Source: Floccularia luteovirens (Eukaryota > Basidiomycota > Agaricomycetes > Agaricales > Squamanitaceae). Taken from it: 64,000 nucleotides of DNA. The stretch's first letter is position 1. Each line of letters opens with the position of its first letter. The notes beneath the pieces are model-generated. The model made no database searches, was not told where the DNA came from, and worked only from the letters and a program-made list of their open reading frames with translations. Where the stretch lies: assembly GCA_009739215.1 (NCBI GenBank), contig VSJF01000002.1, positions 992,001 to 1,056,000 on the forward strand, read 5' to 3'. Both the position numbers and the translations under genes were made by a program. Shown here piece after piece: positions 32,196 through 44,800 of this stretch.

Positions 32196-34902
32196 ATGTC
32201 TCCAACAATCTATAAATTCATATTAGCGCCATCACTTGTTACTGTCTTCTCGTCATTCCCAAAGAGGCGCCTATGCCATGCGATACCTCCGATCCGCCAT
32301 TTCGATACGCGGGCCGTTGATACTTCATATTTAATACGTCGCTTGTATACCCAAGATCACTCCACACCAGAGAAACCCCAAAGTCCCCGCAAACCGATCC
32401 AACCACACCTCCAAAATCCGAATGCTATACCTACATACCCCCCACCACGTCACGAACCTCATGAGAAAACCTTGTCCATCAATATACCGTTCAATCCTCC
32501 CGGAGCCGGCGGAGGCCCAGGGCCAGGTGGGACTGGCGGCAGTTACTCAATGACCAATTCTCCTCTTATGGATGCAGCAATAACAACATTCATCGGACTA
32601 GGGCTCGGTTAGTATATTTCCAAGTCAAATCCTTTCTGAAATTAACTTCTTGCTACAGTGTTCTTTGGAGGTATCGGGTATGTCAAGTGGTACAAGAAGA
32701 GAGTCCTAGACAAGGTACGTAATAAATCATATTTTCGCTTGCGATACTCAATCACTTGGGTAGATTGAGGACGCGTTTGAAGCAGGATACGATCCCGCTC
32801 TTGAACTGGCCCAAAACCATAGTACGAGGAAACCTCATGCCACCCTAGAAGAATATCATATCGAGTGGGAAGAACATCTCCGGCGAAAAGAACAAGACCT
32901 CATTGATAGGATTATACATGGAGAAGAACCCGGCCATTATTTCATGCTCCTTGGGCCCAAGGTGAGACTTAACGAGTATCTGATTTTGGTTGCCAATATC
33001 ACTTCGTTTAGGGATCAGGAAAAGGAACTATGGTGTTTGACTCGATGGCTGCCATCCAGGCTGAAGGTGTTTCATTCTGCGATGCGCACCCTGATCTGGA
33101 AGTCTTCAGGTTACGACTTGGGAAAGCGCTTAACTATGAATATCACGAAGATTCTCAAACGGGGCTATTCCAGCGAAGAGACCCCAGGGAAGGTAAAAGT
33201 TTTGTATGTATGAGTACTGTGGGGTATAAACTAATTAATTCATTTTTTTAAGGCGGCCCGGCTCTGGACATCGAAAGAGGTAAAGAGGGAATCTATGCAT
33301 CATCATCGGACCCTTTTAATTGTCACTCGTAGCTATGAACAAACTTGAAAAGGTGGCTCTTCGTAAGGCTCGTAGAACTGGACGTCCGCTAGTCCTTGTA
33401 ATCAATAATATCCACTACTTTCAAAATAATGAGGAGGGTAGAAATATTATTCTTCAGCTACAACAAAAAGCGGAAGCTTGGGCCGCCAGTGGTGAGTCAA
33501 GATATATACGTACAAACTTATTCTCATTTCGGCTATCCTTCAAAGGTGTAATGACGCTCGTATTCAGCTCGTATGTCACACTTACGGTCCCGTGAAATGT
33601 TGTCAGCTGACCCCGCTTTCTTCCAGCGACGACTTTTGGCCGTTCCATTTGATGCGTGAGTTTACTCCCATATTGTATCTTCATAAGGAATTAATGCAAT
33701 CTATTTAGGCAAGAATGCTAGTCGTATGCATGTCAGTCATCTTTCTGTCAAGAGTTTTAATCATAAATGAACTTATCTCTCGATTACAGGTGGTATCAGT
33801 ATACGATCTTGACCAAAAAGAGTCCCTACACGCCGCGGTCAACATACGTAAACATGCTGTCAGTACTATAGATCTCGAGGAAACCAAGGAAGCTATATCC
33901 ATCGTTGGAGGACGACTCGCATATTTGAGCAAGGTATCTTTTTCAAATCTAAAATTGTGTGTATGAGATGTTGTTTTAAACAAACCTGTTTGCAAGGTTG
34001 CCAAAGCAAGAAACATGGTTAAAATGGCTTTGGAATTACTCTCAGTGGAGAAGGCATGGCTACAGAGTCAAATTGGTTAGTTTTTGATGCTTATATGCGG
34101 ATAGTCCCGCTAAATCCAGTTTTTAAAGGATTGATTCCCGACTGTGATGACGATGTCATGGATGAGGTGATTCTATGTCTTGTCAAATCCCGTTGGTAAA
34201 TGTTTTATGTCTTTAAAAATAGCAAAAATGGAGCTCCTGCTCTTGGCTGCTACTCCAAGAGTTTGTCAGGATTCGGAAAGGACAGATTGCTGCCAGAGAA
34301 GAGGCTATGAAGAAGGGGGAAGTCGATCATAATGAGGACATGCCTCTTCCAGTTATACCATATGTCAGTTTCAAATGACTACATTTCCTTTTTACTAACT
34401 AATCCTCCTTATATTATTAGTGGAGATGCCGACAGGTTATGACGCGGGCTGATTTTATGGAGGGTTAGCATTCAATTCTTTAAATTTGTCAAGTGTCACT
34501 AGATATTCTTCATTCATGTGACGCAGAACTTGACCGTCTCAATGTGATTTCAATCGATGTGCGTTCTCAGGTGTAACGCGATCTTTATCATGGTATTTAT
34601 CATCTATTCACAGATTCACCACGATGTACGACCAGACTCGCTTCTTATTCTTCAAGCTGCTCAGGAAGTGGTAGAGGAAGAAGGATTTGAAGATCTTCTT
34701 AACAATGTTCGGGACAGGATTGATGAGATTGAAAGTCTTCATAGGACTCGGGAGCTAACAGTAAGTATATCATATTCTTTCTGTGATGCATATGTTTATT
34801 CTCTTGTTACAGTTCAAAGATGTCGACACAGGTGACATGATTAGGCTCTCAGTTGATAAAGGAGGTGCAGCGTTGGCGGAGACCTTGAGACGGAATTCAT
34901 AG
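32196..34902 (+). CDS. Membrane-anchored P-loop ATPase, second tandem copy, probably mitochondrial
   Basis: It has the same architecture as the gene just upstream: a basic presequence (MSPTIYKFILAPSLVTVF, then PKRRLCHAIPPIRHF) and a Pro-rich linker. A glycine run (PPGAGGGPGPGGTGG) leads to one membrane helix (ATTFIGLGLVFFGG, spliced), then WYKKRVLDK. Walker A reads GPKGSGKGTMVFDSM and is again split by an intron after GPK. The Walker B position reads RPLVLVINNIHYF. Later blocks are SSDDFWPFHLM, GLIPDCDDDVMDE, QKWSSCSWLLLQEF, NVRDRIDEIESLHRTRELT, and the end ALAETLRRNS. Identity to copy 1 looks high in the ATPase core and low in the presequence and linker. A start 12 codons earlier, at 32160, is possible. 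No break was seen, so both copies are probably expressed. Confidence 0.82.
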
Positions 34903-35281
34903 GTCCATTCGTTTTTTATTGTAGAATTATATATACCCATTGTAATTTATTTGCTTCATCAATTCAAGTCGGATAACAAAAAGTGGAGAGTAAAACACAG
35001 TTGCCCTTTCTTTAGAGGGACAGCTCAAAGAGCAGCGTATGATTGTGTACTCTACCAAAACCGCTAGTCAGGTCCTGCATTACTGAACTGCTTGACATGA
35101 TCGTATCAACTAAGGAATAAAAGTGTGGGGTGAATGTGAGAAAAGAACAATACTACATCGCGATAAATACATAAGTAGCAAGCAGTTCAGTAGTTCACAA
35201 GTCTAAGGTCCATGTCGTTGAAGTTCGACATGCCTATGCGTAGGAGGCCAAGATTAGCCACCATACATCAACTCGTCATTT
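34903..35281. other. Tail-to-tail spacer between ATPase copy 2 and Nab2
   Basis: About 380 bases between converging genes, containing both 3' ends. No coding potential was recognised. Confidence 0.4.
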
Positions 35282-37498
35282 TCATGCAGTTATAGCCACT
35301 GACTTCGTCTCGTCCTTTTTACTGCTCGCAGCAGCCTGAGCGTTCTTGACGGCCTGTTCTGCTTCTCTCTTTTTCTCCTCTATCTCTTTCATCTGTTTCT
35401 CCAATTTCTCTTTGACGTTCGCATTGTTGAACGTTACACTCTTATGTGGACTCGCACCACCCCCCATAGTTCCAGTTTCAGGTGTAGATACATGTACCAT
35501 AGGCGAAGTCGTCGACAACCCGCGATGGAAGCTTGTTGGTAGCACCCGTCCTTCTGGGTGCTGAAAAGTACACGTTGCACGTGTACAGCCAGCTCCAAAA
35601 CGGCATTGTATGTTATTTGAAGGACGTGGAGGATGTCCGAATGTACAGTTCGGACGAGTGCAAGCAGCACCGAAACGGCAAGGGATGGGGGCGTTATTAG
35701 TATGTGGATTCGCATGTATATGAGGAGTAGGATTAGTTGAAGGCGGAATTGAATGTTCCGCTTTGAAAGATCGATTTATAAGGAACAAGTTGACAAATGT
35801 AGAAGAAAGGATCAGCTCACCTTGAGGATTTAAAACAGCTGGGCTAACATGAGCCTTTACACAATCTTTGTCTTTACAATCCTTGCCATTTTCACAAGCC
35901 TCGTTGCTGAGAACAACACCACTTTCTGCGGTTGCAACTGGCGAGGGGTGGGAATATCGACAGTGCGCATTTGTGCACTTAGGTCCAAACTTGCAAAGAG
36001 TAGGAGATTGAGGACGTTCTGGAATGGCATAACCTGGTCGTTGTGCTGCACTCGAGCTAATAGCAGATGTGGCGGCAATAGGCGTTGGAGCAACTACTGG
36101 TTGTACAACTTCCGGAGGAGCGGTAATTTGAGGTTGAGGTGCAACAAGAGCATCGTTGGTAACAAACGTTTCAGGTGTCTTTTGAACAGTATTCTGCCCT
36201 ACTGATCCACCCCGACCTCTACCAGCGCCTCTACCTCCTCGTGTCCCTCCTCTACTTCCGCCTGCTCCACTTGTCCGTTGTTGTTGACCTTGAAAGCCAT
36301 TATTCATCCCTCCTTGGAACATTCCCATATCACCCGGACCTGGCATAACACCCTGCATTGGAAATCCTGGTCCCCCGAATTGATTTGGACCTGGATTGAT
36401 TATCCCCATGGTTGACGCCATTTGTGCCATCAAAGCCATTTGATTCATCATCATCTCCTGCAGTAGCAATGGATTTCCCATATTGGCTGCCATTGAACTC
36501 ATATCCATACCTCCCATACCAGGGAAGCCAGCAGCCATCATCATGTTAGGATCCGGAGAACTATTCACAATATCGTCTATACGAGCCTGGATATCATCAC
36601 GTTGATAACTACCATGATTTCCGTTCCGAGGACCAGCATGTCCCCCAACGCGGTCTAAGAGACTCCTTGGACCTGGGTGAGGATTGGAAGAATTTTGGCC
36701 ACCTTCACGGTTCATGGCCCTTGGTCCAGTAGGGACATCGGTGCGCCTTGACTTATTTGGATGGGAGGGGGAAGGTGAACGTGCAGATGCGGACCGTTTT
36801 TGAGCTGAAATACCGGGTGAAGGAATTGCTTGAGAGATTGCTTGATGGTACACTCCACTGCGTGGGGCATTCGGTACCCTTCGTAACGAGTCGTTGGAAC
36901 TGGTTGGCTGAGGTTCTCGGGACGGACCTGGTTCACTGGTAGGTTCAGGAACTGGGATTTGTTGTTGAGTTGGTGCGTCATTTACTACAGCGCCCTGTGC
37001 AGCTTCGGCAAATAGCCACTCTGTAAAACTGGGGTCTGGAAAGACAGGTTAGAGTATGGTAGCACAATTGTCGCAACGAAATCGTACCATAGTCTGAGCC
37101 AATCACTGAAAGAACATGTCAGACTAAAGTATGTAAAAACAACTTGTAACTCACGATCTTCTAGTTCGCTTGTTATTTGTGCTGTAATAATGTTGTTGAG
37201 GAGAAATGGCTAAAATGATGCAGTATCATAGCATACCTGCAGTTTTATTATTTATAACCATGATAGTAATATATTCTGCCATGACAGGATCTAGTTTTGT
37301 GGTCACCAGTCATTCATAACCTCCTAAAAAATACGATTGTGCCTACCAGGGTCTGAGCTGAACCCCCGTCTCGTGAGTTCATCCTGAATGGAGTTCTAAC
37401 AGAAAATCACCAATGAGCTATGCAAAGTAAAAGTGCACATGTATACATACTTGAAGAGCTATAGCACGTTCAGTACCAATGGTAAGACCAAACGCCAT
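35282..37498 (-). CDS. NAB2: Nab2/ZC3H14-type poly(A) RNA-binding protein
   Basis: This nuclear protein binds poly(A) tails and acts in polyadenylation control and mRNA export. The start is in a short first exon (37498, MAFGLTIGTERAIALQNSIQ). The N-terminal PWI-like fold continues EYITIMVINNKTAAQITSEL and DPSFTEWLFAEA. A Pro/Ser-rich segment and a Met/Gly-rich, RGG-like middle follow (GAGGSRGGTRGGRGAGRGRG). Four Cys-x5-Cys-x4-Cys-x3-His fingers are visible: CKFGPKCTNAHCRYSH, CENGKDCKDKDCVKAH, CRFGAACTRPNCTFGH and CRFGAGCTRATCTFQH. A small intron (about 35,755-35,820) lies between fingers two and three. A coiled coil (KEKLEKQMKEIEEKKREAEQ) ends the protein. Yeast Nab2 has seven fingers and ZC3H14 has five, so four visible fingers is on the low side. 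Confidence 0.9.
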
Positions 37499-40400
37499 AT
37501 TTTCGTTCGTCGCTGTTTTGTAAGATGAGCAGTTGTCTCCAAAGACGGTCAACCTTAGAAATCATTTCAAGCGGCGACATAATATTTGATTACGTGTGCA
37601 ATTAGCGCCGATTCTAGCGCTCTTACTGGGCTTACAGGAACACTTGTTATCAAGAAGTTGAAAACTAAGACTCTGAATATGATGAGTACTTACAGGAGCT
37701 TACGGACTTCATTCTTCCACGTGTCAACAACGATGTACTGTCGTTAGTTACGACAAACTCCCGACACAGCCATCTCGAGAAGAGCAATCACGGCGTATTA
37801 GTGTTTTAACAGTTCAGCATAGCCGTCAAAACGAATCTCGAACTGTTGAGGGCATAAACTCAGCTCAAGTGGGATTTTCGCATCCTGACTTGATCTCTAG
37901 TTACTGTAGTGGTTGTTACGTTGATTTATTGCCATGTTTCCAACCGTCGAAACCGATATCAACTATTAGAAACAATCAGTATTCTGTCATTGTATCTCAG
38001 CAAATTTTCGTATCATAAAAATCAGAAACCACTGCTTTTCCTAACAAATCATATGAAGCAGATATCTATGATTGGTAAACACCTAAACATAACTCTTTGA
38101 ATAGCACCCCTGCTTCACCGAGCTACATGACAGTCATCATGACCCCGTTCGTTCTGACAATTTCTCATATGTCGCAATCCTTATCACCAGATGAGATCAC
38201 AAGTTTACTTCCAGCGCTTGAGTTGCCTCTTCGATTTAGGTCCAGCTTCTCCCATGTGCTCACAGACGGTGATTAGCTCACACTGCCCCGTCGCTCGGAT
38301 CTGCAAATTCAACAGCTGGTTTGTGTGTATCGCACGGACACAACGCAATACCTGTACAGGTCAAAAGTAGCAGTTGCACCGAGTCATCATACATAGATAC
38401 CCGACGGTGCACACAATGGCTACTTTGGACAAGCGTTGGAAGGCGCTGAGGTCTCCCACATCTCACATCAAAAATACATCATAAATCTGCTCAATTGCTA
38501 CAGCTTTTGACTACCAAGAATGTCAAATCATTCCATTTGTAACTTATAGATCAGATTGGGTATATGCTCAGATCTGGTTCTCATCAAGAGCCACCATCTA
38601 GGAGTTCCCGAGTCATGGGGTTAAAGGGCCGAAGTAAAAGGAACAAACGCTCTGAAATGATACAAAGAAACAAGGAAGTGTCGGTTTAAACAGTTGTCTG
38701 AAATCAATTGTGGTATGCACAAGAGCCTTTGTGTTCGGGGAGACCATATGAGGACAACTGCAAAATTTTTATTTTATTGAATCGAATTACAGCTTATCAG
38801 ATAAGTATCTCAACCTAGATAACAAGGTTACTGGCGCTTATACTTTTAATTTGACGGAGGCCAAGCGCTCACGCCCGTTATTTTGTTCCAATAACGGGTG
38901 TGAAGCAATGGGCGTTTTATACTGATAAATACCATGATCAACATGACGTTACGCGTCTACCCGTCCGGCGTGTAAAGACCCCAACTCTAATGGGCGCCTG
39001 AAGTACGGCGTCTGTTTTGACAATGATAGTAGGCGCCTGCGTTGTTGGGAACTTAAAAAACCGATCGTTGAACTGATCATGATCGGTATTGGATTTTCGA
39101 CACATGTGTTTGTCGTCCAATTTTTCTAAACATTCAAGTTTGCTCATACATGTGTGAGTTTAATCGAGCATTGATGATGTATCCCTCATCCACCGGAAAT
39201 TGAAAAGTTCTTTATTCCTTTTATAGCTATCTACGGCCTTCCGTTAAACACCACATAATCTACCCCAATTTGTGTTTCATGGAGCGCTGTGGGAGCAAGA
39301 TACAAGTTACTTCCTTAATTAGGCTGGCCCGGAGAAGCAAACAACGTGGTCTGAAATCAGAAGTCCCGAGTTGTAAGTCGGAAATTGCAATTTGCTGGCA
39401 AAGATTACCGCTGGCTATTAGGTACGCTTTTGTAATGGTTGGCAACGAGTGACAACATTTTCACCCAGTAAACGTCCCGGTTTACATTCAAATTTAGGCG
39501 CCTATTTGGCAACATCGCGCATCATGTCATCCTCTAAAGGGTTCAATTGAGGCTATGCACAATGACAGCTGCAGGAACTTTGGAGACCGCACTCTAATGG
39601 TAAGGTATAAATGGAAGGCACCTAGGAAGCCCCTCTTCCTCCCCCTTTACCACTGCAATTTTAGTTACGGCTTTAGCAAAGAACTATAACACCACAGTAT
39701 CTCTACTACTTATTTTATAGCATACACTCCTCAGTAATTTTTGGAAGCGAGAGACACATCGATTTCACATTAATGAGCATACACCATTATTGTTCTCTTG
39801 GCTTTTAGCGGGTGCCGTCAGATGATTGACATTCGCAACTTCCAGTGGTCCCGAGCCAGGTTTACCGCGACCTTTTATCAACAAAATAGATCTTTCCAGG
39901 GGCGCTTTAAGTAAACATGGGAGCAGCAACCGCCGGCGTTGTGTTGTGCTACATTGCACTGCACAATCCTTAACAGCTACATACGGTTGGTAGTGAAGCT
40001 ACTATACAGCCTGGTTTCCAACTAACACAACTAATAATTATGCACATAGCAGCACAAACTGCCAGCAACCAGGTTAGAGAAGTACTCGTTGCTTTGCTCA
40101 CGCCTGCCACGGGAAAACCGGCTATAGATGAGTAGCATGAAAACGTGGTTGATAAGAAGTTCTATAGAGAAAAACTGATATGATCAAAACTGTCTTCAAT
40201 ATATTCTTAACATGTGTTCGGTTGCTTTTGAAACGTTCAAGGGGAGTTTAGAGCCCCACAGACAATACTCCCATGGCACATGTGTTCATCAACTCGTAAC
40301 TGATCATCACCATGGAGTAAGGAAAAATGGCAGCCCGAGATCTTTTCGAACAGAATAGTGTCAAGAACTTTTTTTTGTCATGTATTTGCTGTTTATTGCA

Positions 40401-40770
40401 TTTTATCTTTATGGTAACAATTTTGACATGTGAAGTAAAGGAACGTAAGTATGTAGCTAAGTGAAATAATAATAATGCATCAGAAACAAAAATCCATGAC
40501 ATGGAAGGAATCAATGCAGGATGGGCAGCTGTGGAAATGTTACGACTCCATAAACAAGAAATACATATCACCGACGACCAATGCTTGAATAAGTAAAAAT
40601 GGTTATAGTTGCGAGTGAATTTGAATGATGAGATATGCGTGGGTATATAGTCCATGGATGATTGATACAGTGAATGCGATTTGTCGACCAATGCTGAAAG
40701 CCACGGTAAAGCCAGTATTAGGTAAAAAATGAAAGAGAGTAGATGTGTCGCATAGTGGTTTAAATGAATG
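37499..40770. other. 3.3 kb intergenic region with a hairpin repeat
   Basis: No gene could be supported. The region holds a strong inverted repeat at 38871-38901. A TATAAA with a CT-rich stretch occurs near 39,606-39,655 and looks like a promoter, but no coding exon follows it. Several short GGCGCCT motifs occur at 38.99-39.5 kb. The part from 40,248 is open in a frame that overlaps the cyclin gene. Confidence 0.45.
38871..38901. repeat. Inverted repeat, 12-base arms, 7-base loop
   Basis: ACGCCCGTTATT at 38871-38882 pairs with AATAACGGGTGT at 38890-38901 around the loop TTGTTCC; eleven Watson-Crick pairs and one G:T pair. It may be a remnant of a small inverted-repeat element or a transcription-linked hairpin. 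No gene boundary lies next to it. Confidence 0.7.
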
Positions 40771-41831
40771 TTACCACCGAGTTGTCCGAACCATCGCGAA
40801 CATTCGTCCTTTGAGTGGATGTACGCCGGGAAGCTCGTCACACAATGAAAACATAGGCGATGAATCTGGATCATGGATCTTGGCGTTGAGATCCTCAATT
40901 CCGATAGGGGTGGGCGGAGACACGGAAGATGCTGGTGATGTCGAGTTTGAATAACTTTGTGACGGTGTATCAGGTGTTCCAGGTGCAGTGCCCCAAGAGG
41001 ATATACTCTGTGGCGATGATGATGGCTGAGGATGAAATTTGGCAGGAGACGCGTGCCTTTGTTGACCAAAACTGGGTATCGGGCTTGTTGTGGAGTTTGG
41101 TTCTGGCATCGGCGTCGCAGACGCTGAAGACGCTGCTTTGCGGGCACGCTTAGAGACCGATGCAACGGGATATGTGGGATAAAATGGCTTGGTTTCACCA
41201 AAGTCATGTCTTACCAGCTTTTCGAACGGATAAAGAATGGAATTATCCACTGTTAATTCCCATTCCAGGTAATTGCACATCTCTCTTTCCATTTGATTGA
41301 TTTCCCGAAGTGAGAACATGCCTTGGGCAACGATACTCCAGGACTTGTTTGAATAGGTATCGTCGCAGATGACTTTTGATGCAATCATGAAGGCAGAGAT
41401 AAACAATCGGTGTCCAGACGAACCCCGAGCGGTCGGAAAACGTGCTTTTAGACGCTGTAAAAGGACCAAAGCAGCAAAGGTGACAGAACTATGGAGCTTG
41501 GTACGGTGGAGAGCGTATGCGATGAAATTTGGTAATTTCTGCTGTGACTGAGAAGAAGATGGAGGTAACTCGGGACAAGTAAAGAGATGAGTAATAAATC
41601 GAGCGCATAAGCGTGAGATGTATTCATGGCCATAAAAGGGATCTGTCTTCGAGACAAGGTTTTGGGTTGGTATCTTGAAAGATAGAGTGAAAAAAAGGAA
41701 AAATATAATAGAGGAGAGCAACCTACAGGAGGAACGGACTGATACGACTGTCTAGACCGATGTTGCTGGATAGGATTTAACTGTTTCCTAGAAACATCTG
41801 AATGCACAGAAGGACCTTGAGTTGAGGTCAT
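40771..41831 (-). CDS. PHO85-type cyclin (PCL/PHO80-like)
   Basis: This is a probable regulatory subunit of a Pho85-class cyclin-dependent kinase. Exon 1 starts at 41831 (MTSTQGPSVHSDVSRKQLNP). After an intron of about 60 bases the frame continues IPTQNLVSKTDPFYGHEYIS. The cyclin box runs through CARFITHLFTCPELP, FIAYALHRTKLHSSVTFAAL, LFISAFMIASKVICDDTYSN, WSIVAQGMFSLREINQMERE and YLEWELTVDNSILYPFEKLV, typical of Pcl1/2/9 cyclins. The C-terminus is Ser/Pro-rich, ending GRMFAMVRTTRW at 40771. It contains many SP/TP sites, so phosphorylation-driven turnover is plausible. Length is about 330 residues. A long open frame in another phase overlaps its 3' half and is rejected. Confidence 0.88.
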
Positions 41832-44800
41832 GACCAGGATAAGCGCTGAATCTGGAGAGGGAATGCGGGTGTTAGAAAAGTTGACACCAGATAATTATAT
41901 GGAAAAATAAAGAATAGTCTGTGACATGTGACATGACACCCGAAGTGACACGGACAAAATTTTTTTTTGATTCAGTCTCCTAGCTCCGTTTGGAATCATA
42001 GCCAAATATTTGATGTACTCACCAGGTGTCCAAATATCACAACTCGAGGCAAACGTGAGGCTGTAATAGTACAGGTGCTATTAGGGTCGTGATAATATTT
42101 TCTGTGGAGGCGGGGGCATGGATAGCTCTCTCCTTCCGCTATTCATGCTTTTCTCGATTGCACCACCTTTGTGGAGCTTTCGCGGCTCTTGGGTTCAACC
42201 GCACAGCCATCCATGTCCGGCTGCGCACAACATAGTATCACACTGCCTGGCGCGACGGGGGCGGGGGTGGCCTATGTTCGGCGTTTATTGAACACTACTT
42301 CCGTTCACCATCATCATAGCGCGGTAAATAGTCAACAGTACAGTAACTTTCGTTTCCTTAGCTCCGCCCGCAATTATCAGCCGAGCTTAGGAACTGGTTT
42401 CTGCAGCACTGTAAACGGCGTTTAAGCAAGTTGTCTTGTCAATAATTGCTTGTGCCAACACCTCGTGACAATGAGGCTGTGGTTTTCCTGATCATTCATT
42501 ATCCTCCTTTATCCTTTTAAAAGCAGCTTTTTCACCATACTTACATATCACGACCTCGGCCTGTCATGGAACATACAAACGTAAAATTTGAGCATCATTA
42601 TTCATCAAATTATGGTTCGCCCTCTCATGCCCGAAAATTGATGTGCTCACATTATGCAATGCATATAATACATTTCGAGCAAATTGTCATCAGCTTCACT
42701 TTTTTCATTTTAGCTTTCACTGTTTCGCTGCGTATTCAAGTTCCGGCAAAACAAAGATAAAAATTCTAATGTATCACGCTCTCTACTCTGTTCCAAAGCG
42801 CGGTAGAGCCACAACTGGCTTGTTCGGAACGAGCATAGTCATTCAAAATCTGCTTAATCAAACGCGTTTTCAGGCTCAGTCTTGCAGGCCCAACTGACAT
42901 CCATCTGCAGCGTTGGCATCTCCTGTTTGCCGTATCAAATACGTGATGTGGACTTGTATCATGTCTATATTTTATAGGCACCATGTTGTCGTTTGACGGT
43001 AGGTAACACCTGTTATCCTTGCCTCCTGTCTCCTATGTGGTAGTTTCGTGTATTTCTGACTGCTGTGTAGCCGTACATGATCCTCTCATTTGTGTGTCAC
43101 TTTGCTCGTCTTCTTTTCAATTCTGAAGTAATTAACCTGCCTAGTACGCCGAACTAGCAACTCCTTGCTATCGTACCGCCGGTTATGTCGAGCGTGCATG
43201 AGTAACTACTCCCATATCCATCCATACTCGTCACGCAGTACCTGTATCTGTTTTTCAGATGCATCAAAAACAATCTCTAAAGTGTAAATCATGACGATTC
43301 GTAACGTCATACTAGTCATGGTAATACTTTCCCTGATTTTACCTGTACAGACGTGTCATTACTCTTCTTACAAACTCCAGCTTGATCAAGCACATGATGA
43401 AAGTGTCATATTCATCATATGAGCGTGACAGCCTTAGTATTACTCACACCATAATCCACACGCCATCATCAGTCCACCTTCCAATTATCCCGGAACTACT
43501 TACACCGTGGACGAATGGATAGCCTCGCATACTGTTCACTTGCACGTGCGGCTGAGCTTATGTACCGGAGATCCGAACGATAGTGTCTGCGCATTTCCTA
43601 ACGAATATTGGCTTACTACTACAGTTATTATCACTAGTTCACGCACATTGCCACCCTAGACATGTGTTCTACTTATCCGCATCGAAGCTTCCTGAATTAT
43701 CTGGTAGACGCGGATATACCAACCGGTCGGGGTAAAAACGGCAATAACATGCCTAAGGCATCACCCTGTGGGCCCGGGTGCTCACGCTCCTAGTTCAAGC
43801 CGTCCGACTTCTACTGCTTTGTGTCCATTACCAAACAAAATTCACAGCTGCCACAAACTTTAAAGGGGTTCGGGTATAATAAATGCTCTAAAGTCAACTG
43901 TACTCCCCAGTGTTCAGCATCACCTGTAATAAGCGCCTTTCTTATCGAGCGTTCGAGGATAACATGACCGAATGCGCAGTCCTTCACAGAACGTGATCTG
44001 CGCCTGGCATGTGCACGCGATGTATTTTAGTAGGTCCAACCCCAGGTCATCCGTCATTCGTCACTGGAACCCTTACCACTTCTATCGGGTTATGTTCTCT
44101 CAAACATGTTTTGAAAGAGCTGCCCATGTTGATCTGTAGAAGTTGCGGCAAACAGTTTGCCGATGTTTTAACTAAAATGCTTTCTCATCCAGGCGCGATG
44201 ATATGACGAGAAGGATGCTTGCATGCACTGCGTATGTAATTAAGAGCAGACGTGATGGGTCACAGATGCATTCCACAATCAACATTAAACTCCCTACTCA
44301 GTTTCTGATAAACTTTTGCGAAAAGTTAGGGCGTACATGTGTAATCCGAGAGTTGTTAATTATAAAGGATAGGGGATTTCTAGAAACTGCACCTACAAGT
44401 CCACAAATGGAAAATGGTAAGACATATAAATTCTTGAACTTCTCGTTCCACTCCAAATTTCTCGCCACAATCTCAATTGAGGCCGTAAAGAAAGTAAGTT
44501 GCTTATCTTTTTAGCCTGTTCTGGGAAAGCAGGAATTGCTAAATGCAGAAAATTCAGGTTGTAGTACACTTGGCTCGGGATTTTGAGGACCAAATATTGG
44601 AAATACCCCATGCAAAGAGGCTGTTCATAAGCGCTCCTTGAGCTGTATAAGGAAACGAGTTCTAGCCGTAGGCATGTTTCGAGGGACACACACAGTTACC
44701 GCGTTCTATTCCTTGTAGCATGACTCGTATTTTTGGGGATTTCATTCAAGGCAACGTGTTGCTAAGCCATAACATGGTGATCTGGAACGGAACCCTTGAT

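Noticed and set aside
40248..41207. 319-codon minus-strand open frame overlapping the cyclin 3' half
   Set aside because: It lies in a different phase of the well-supported cyclin gene and is rich in His, Arg, Leu and Pro, as expected from a shifted Ser/Pro-rich coding region. Its tail in the 3' region has no family match.
44009..44206. Possible Copia RNase H remnant (FADVLTKML)
   Set aside because: Only about nine residues match the idea, and neither flank shows other reverse-transcriptase or RNase H motifs or LTRs.
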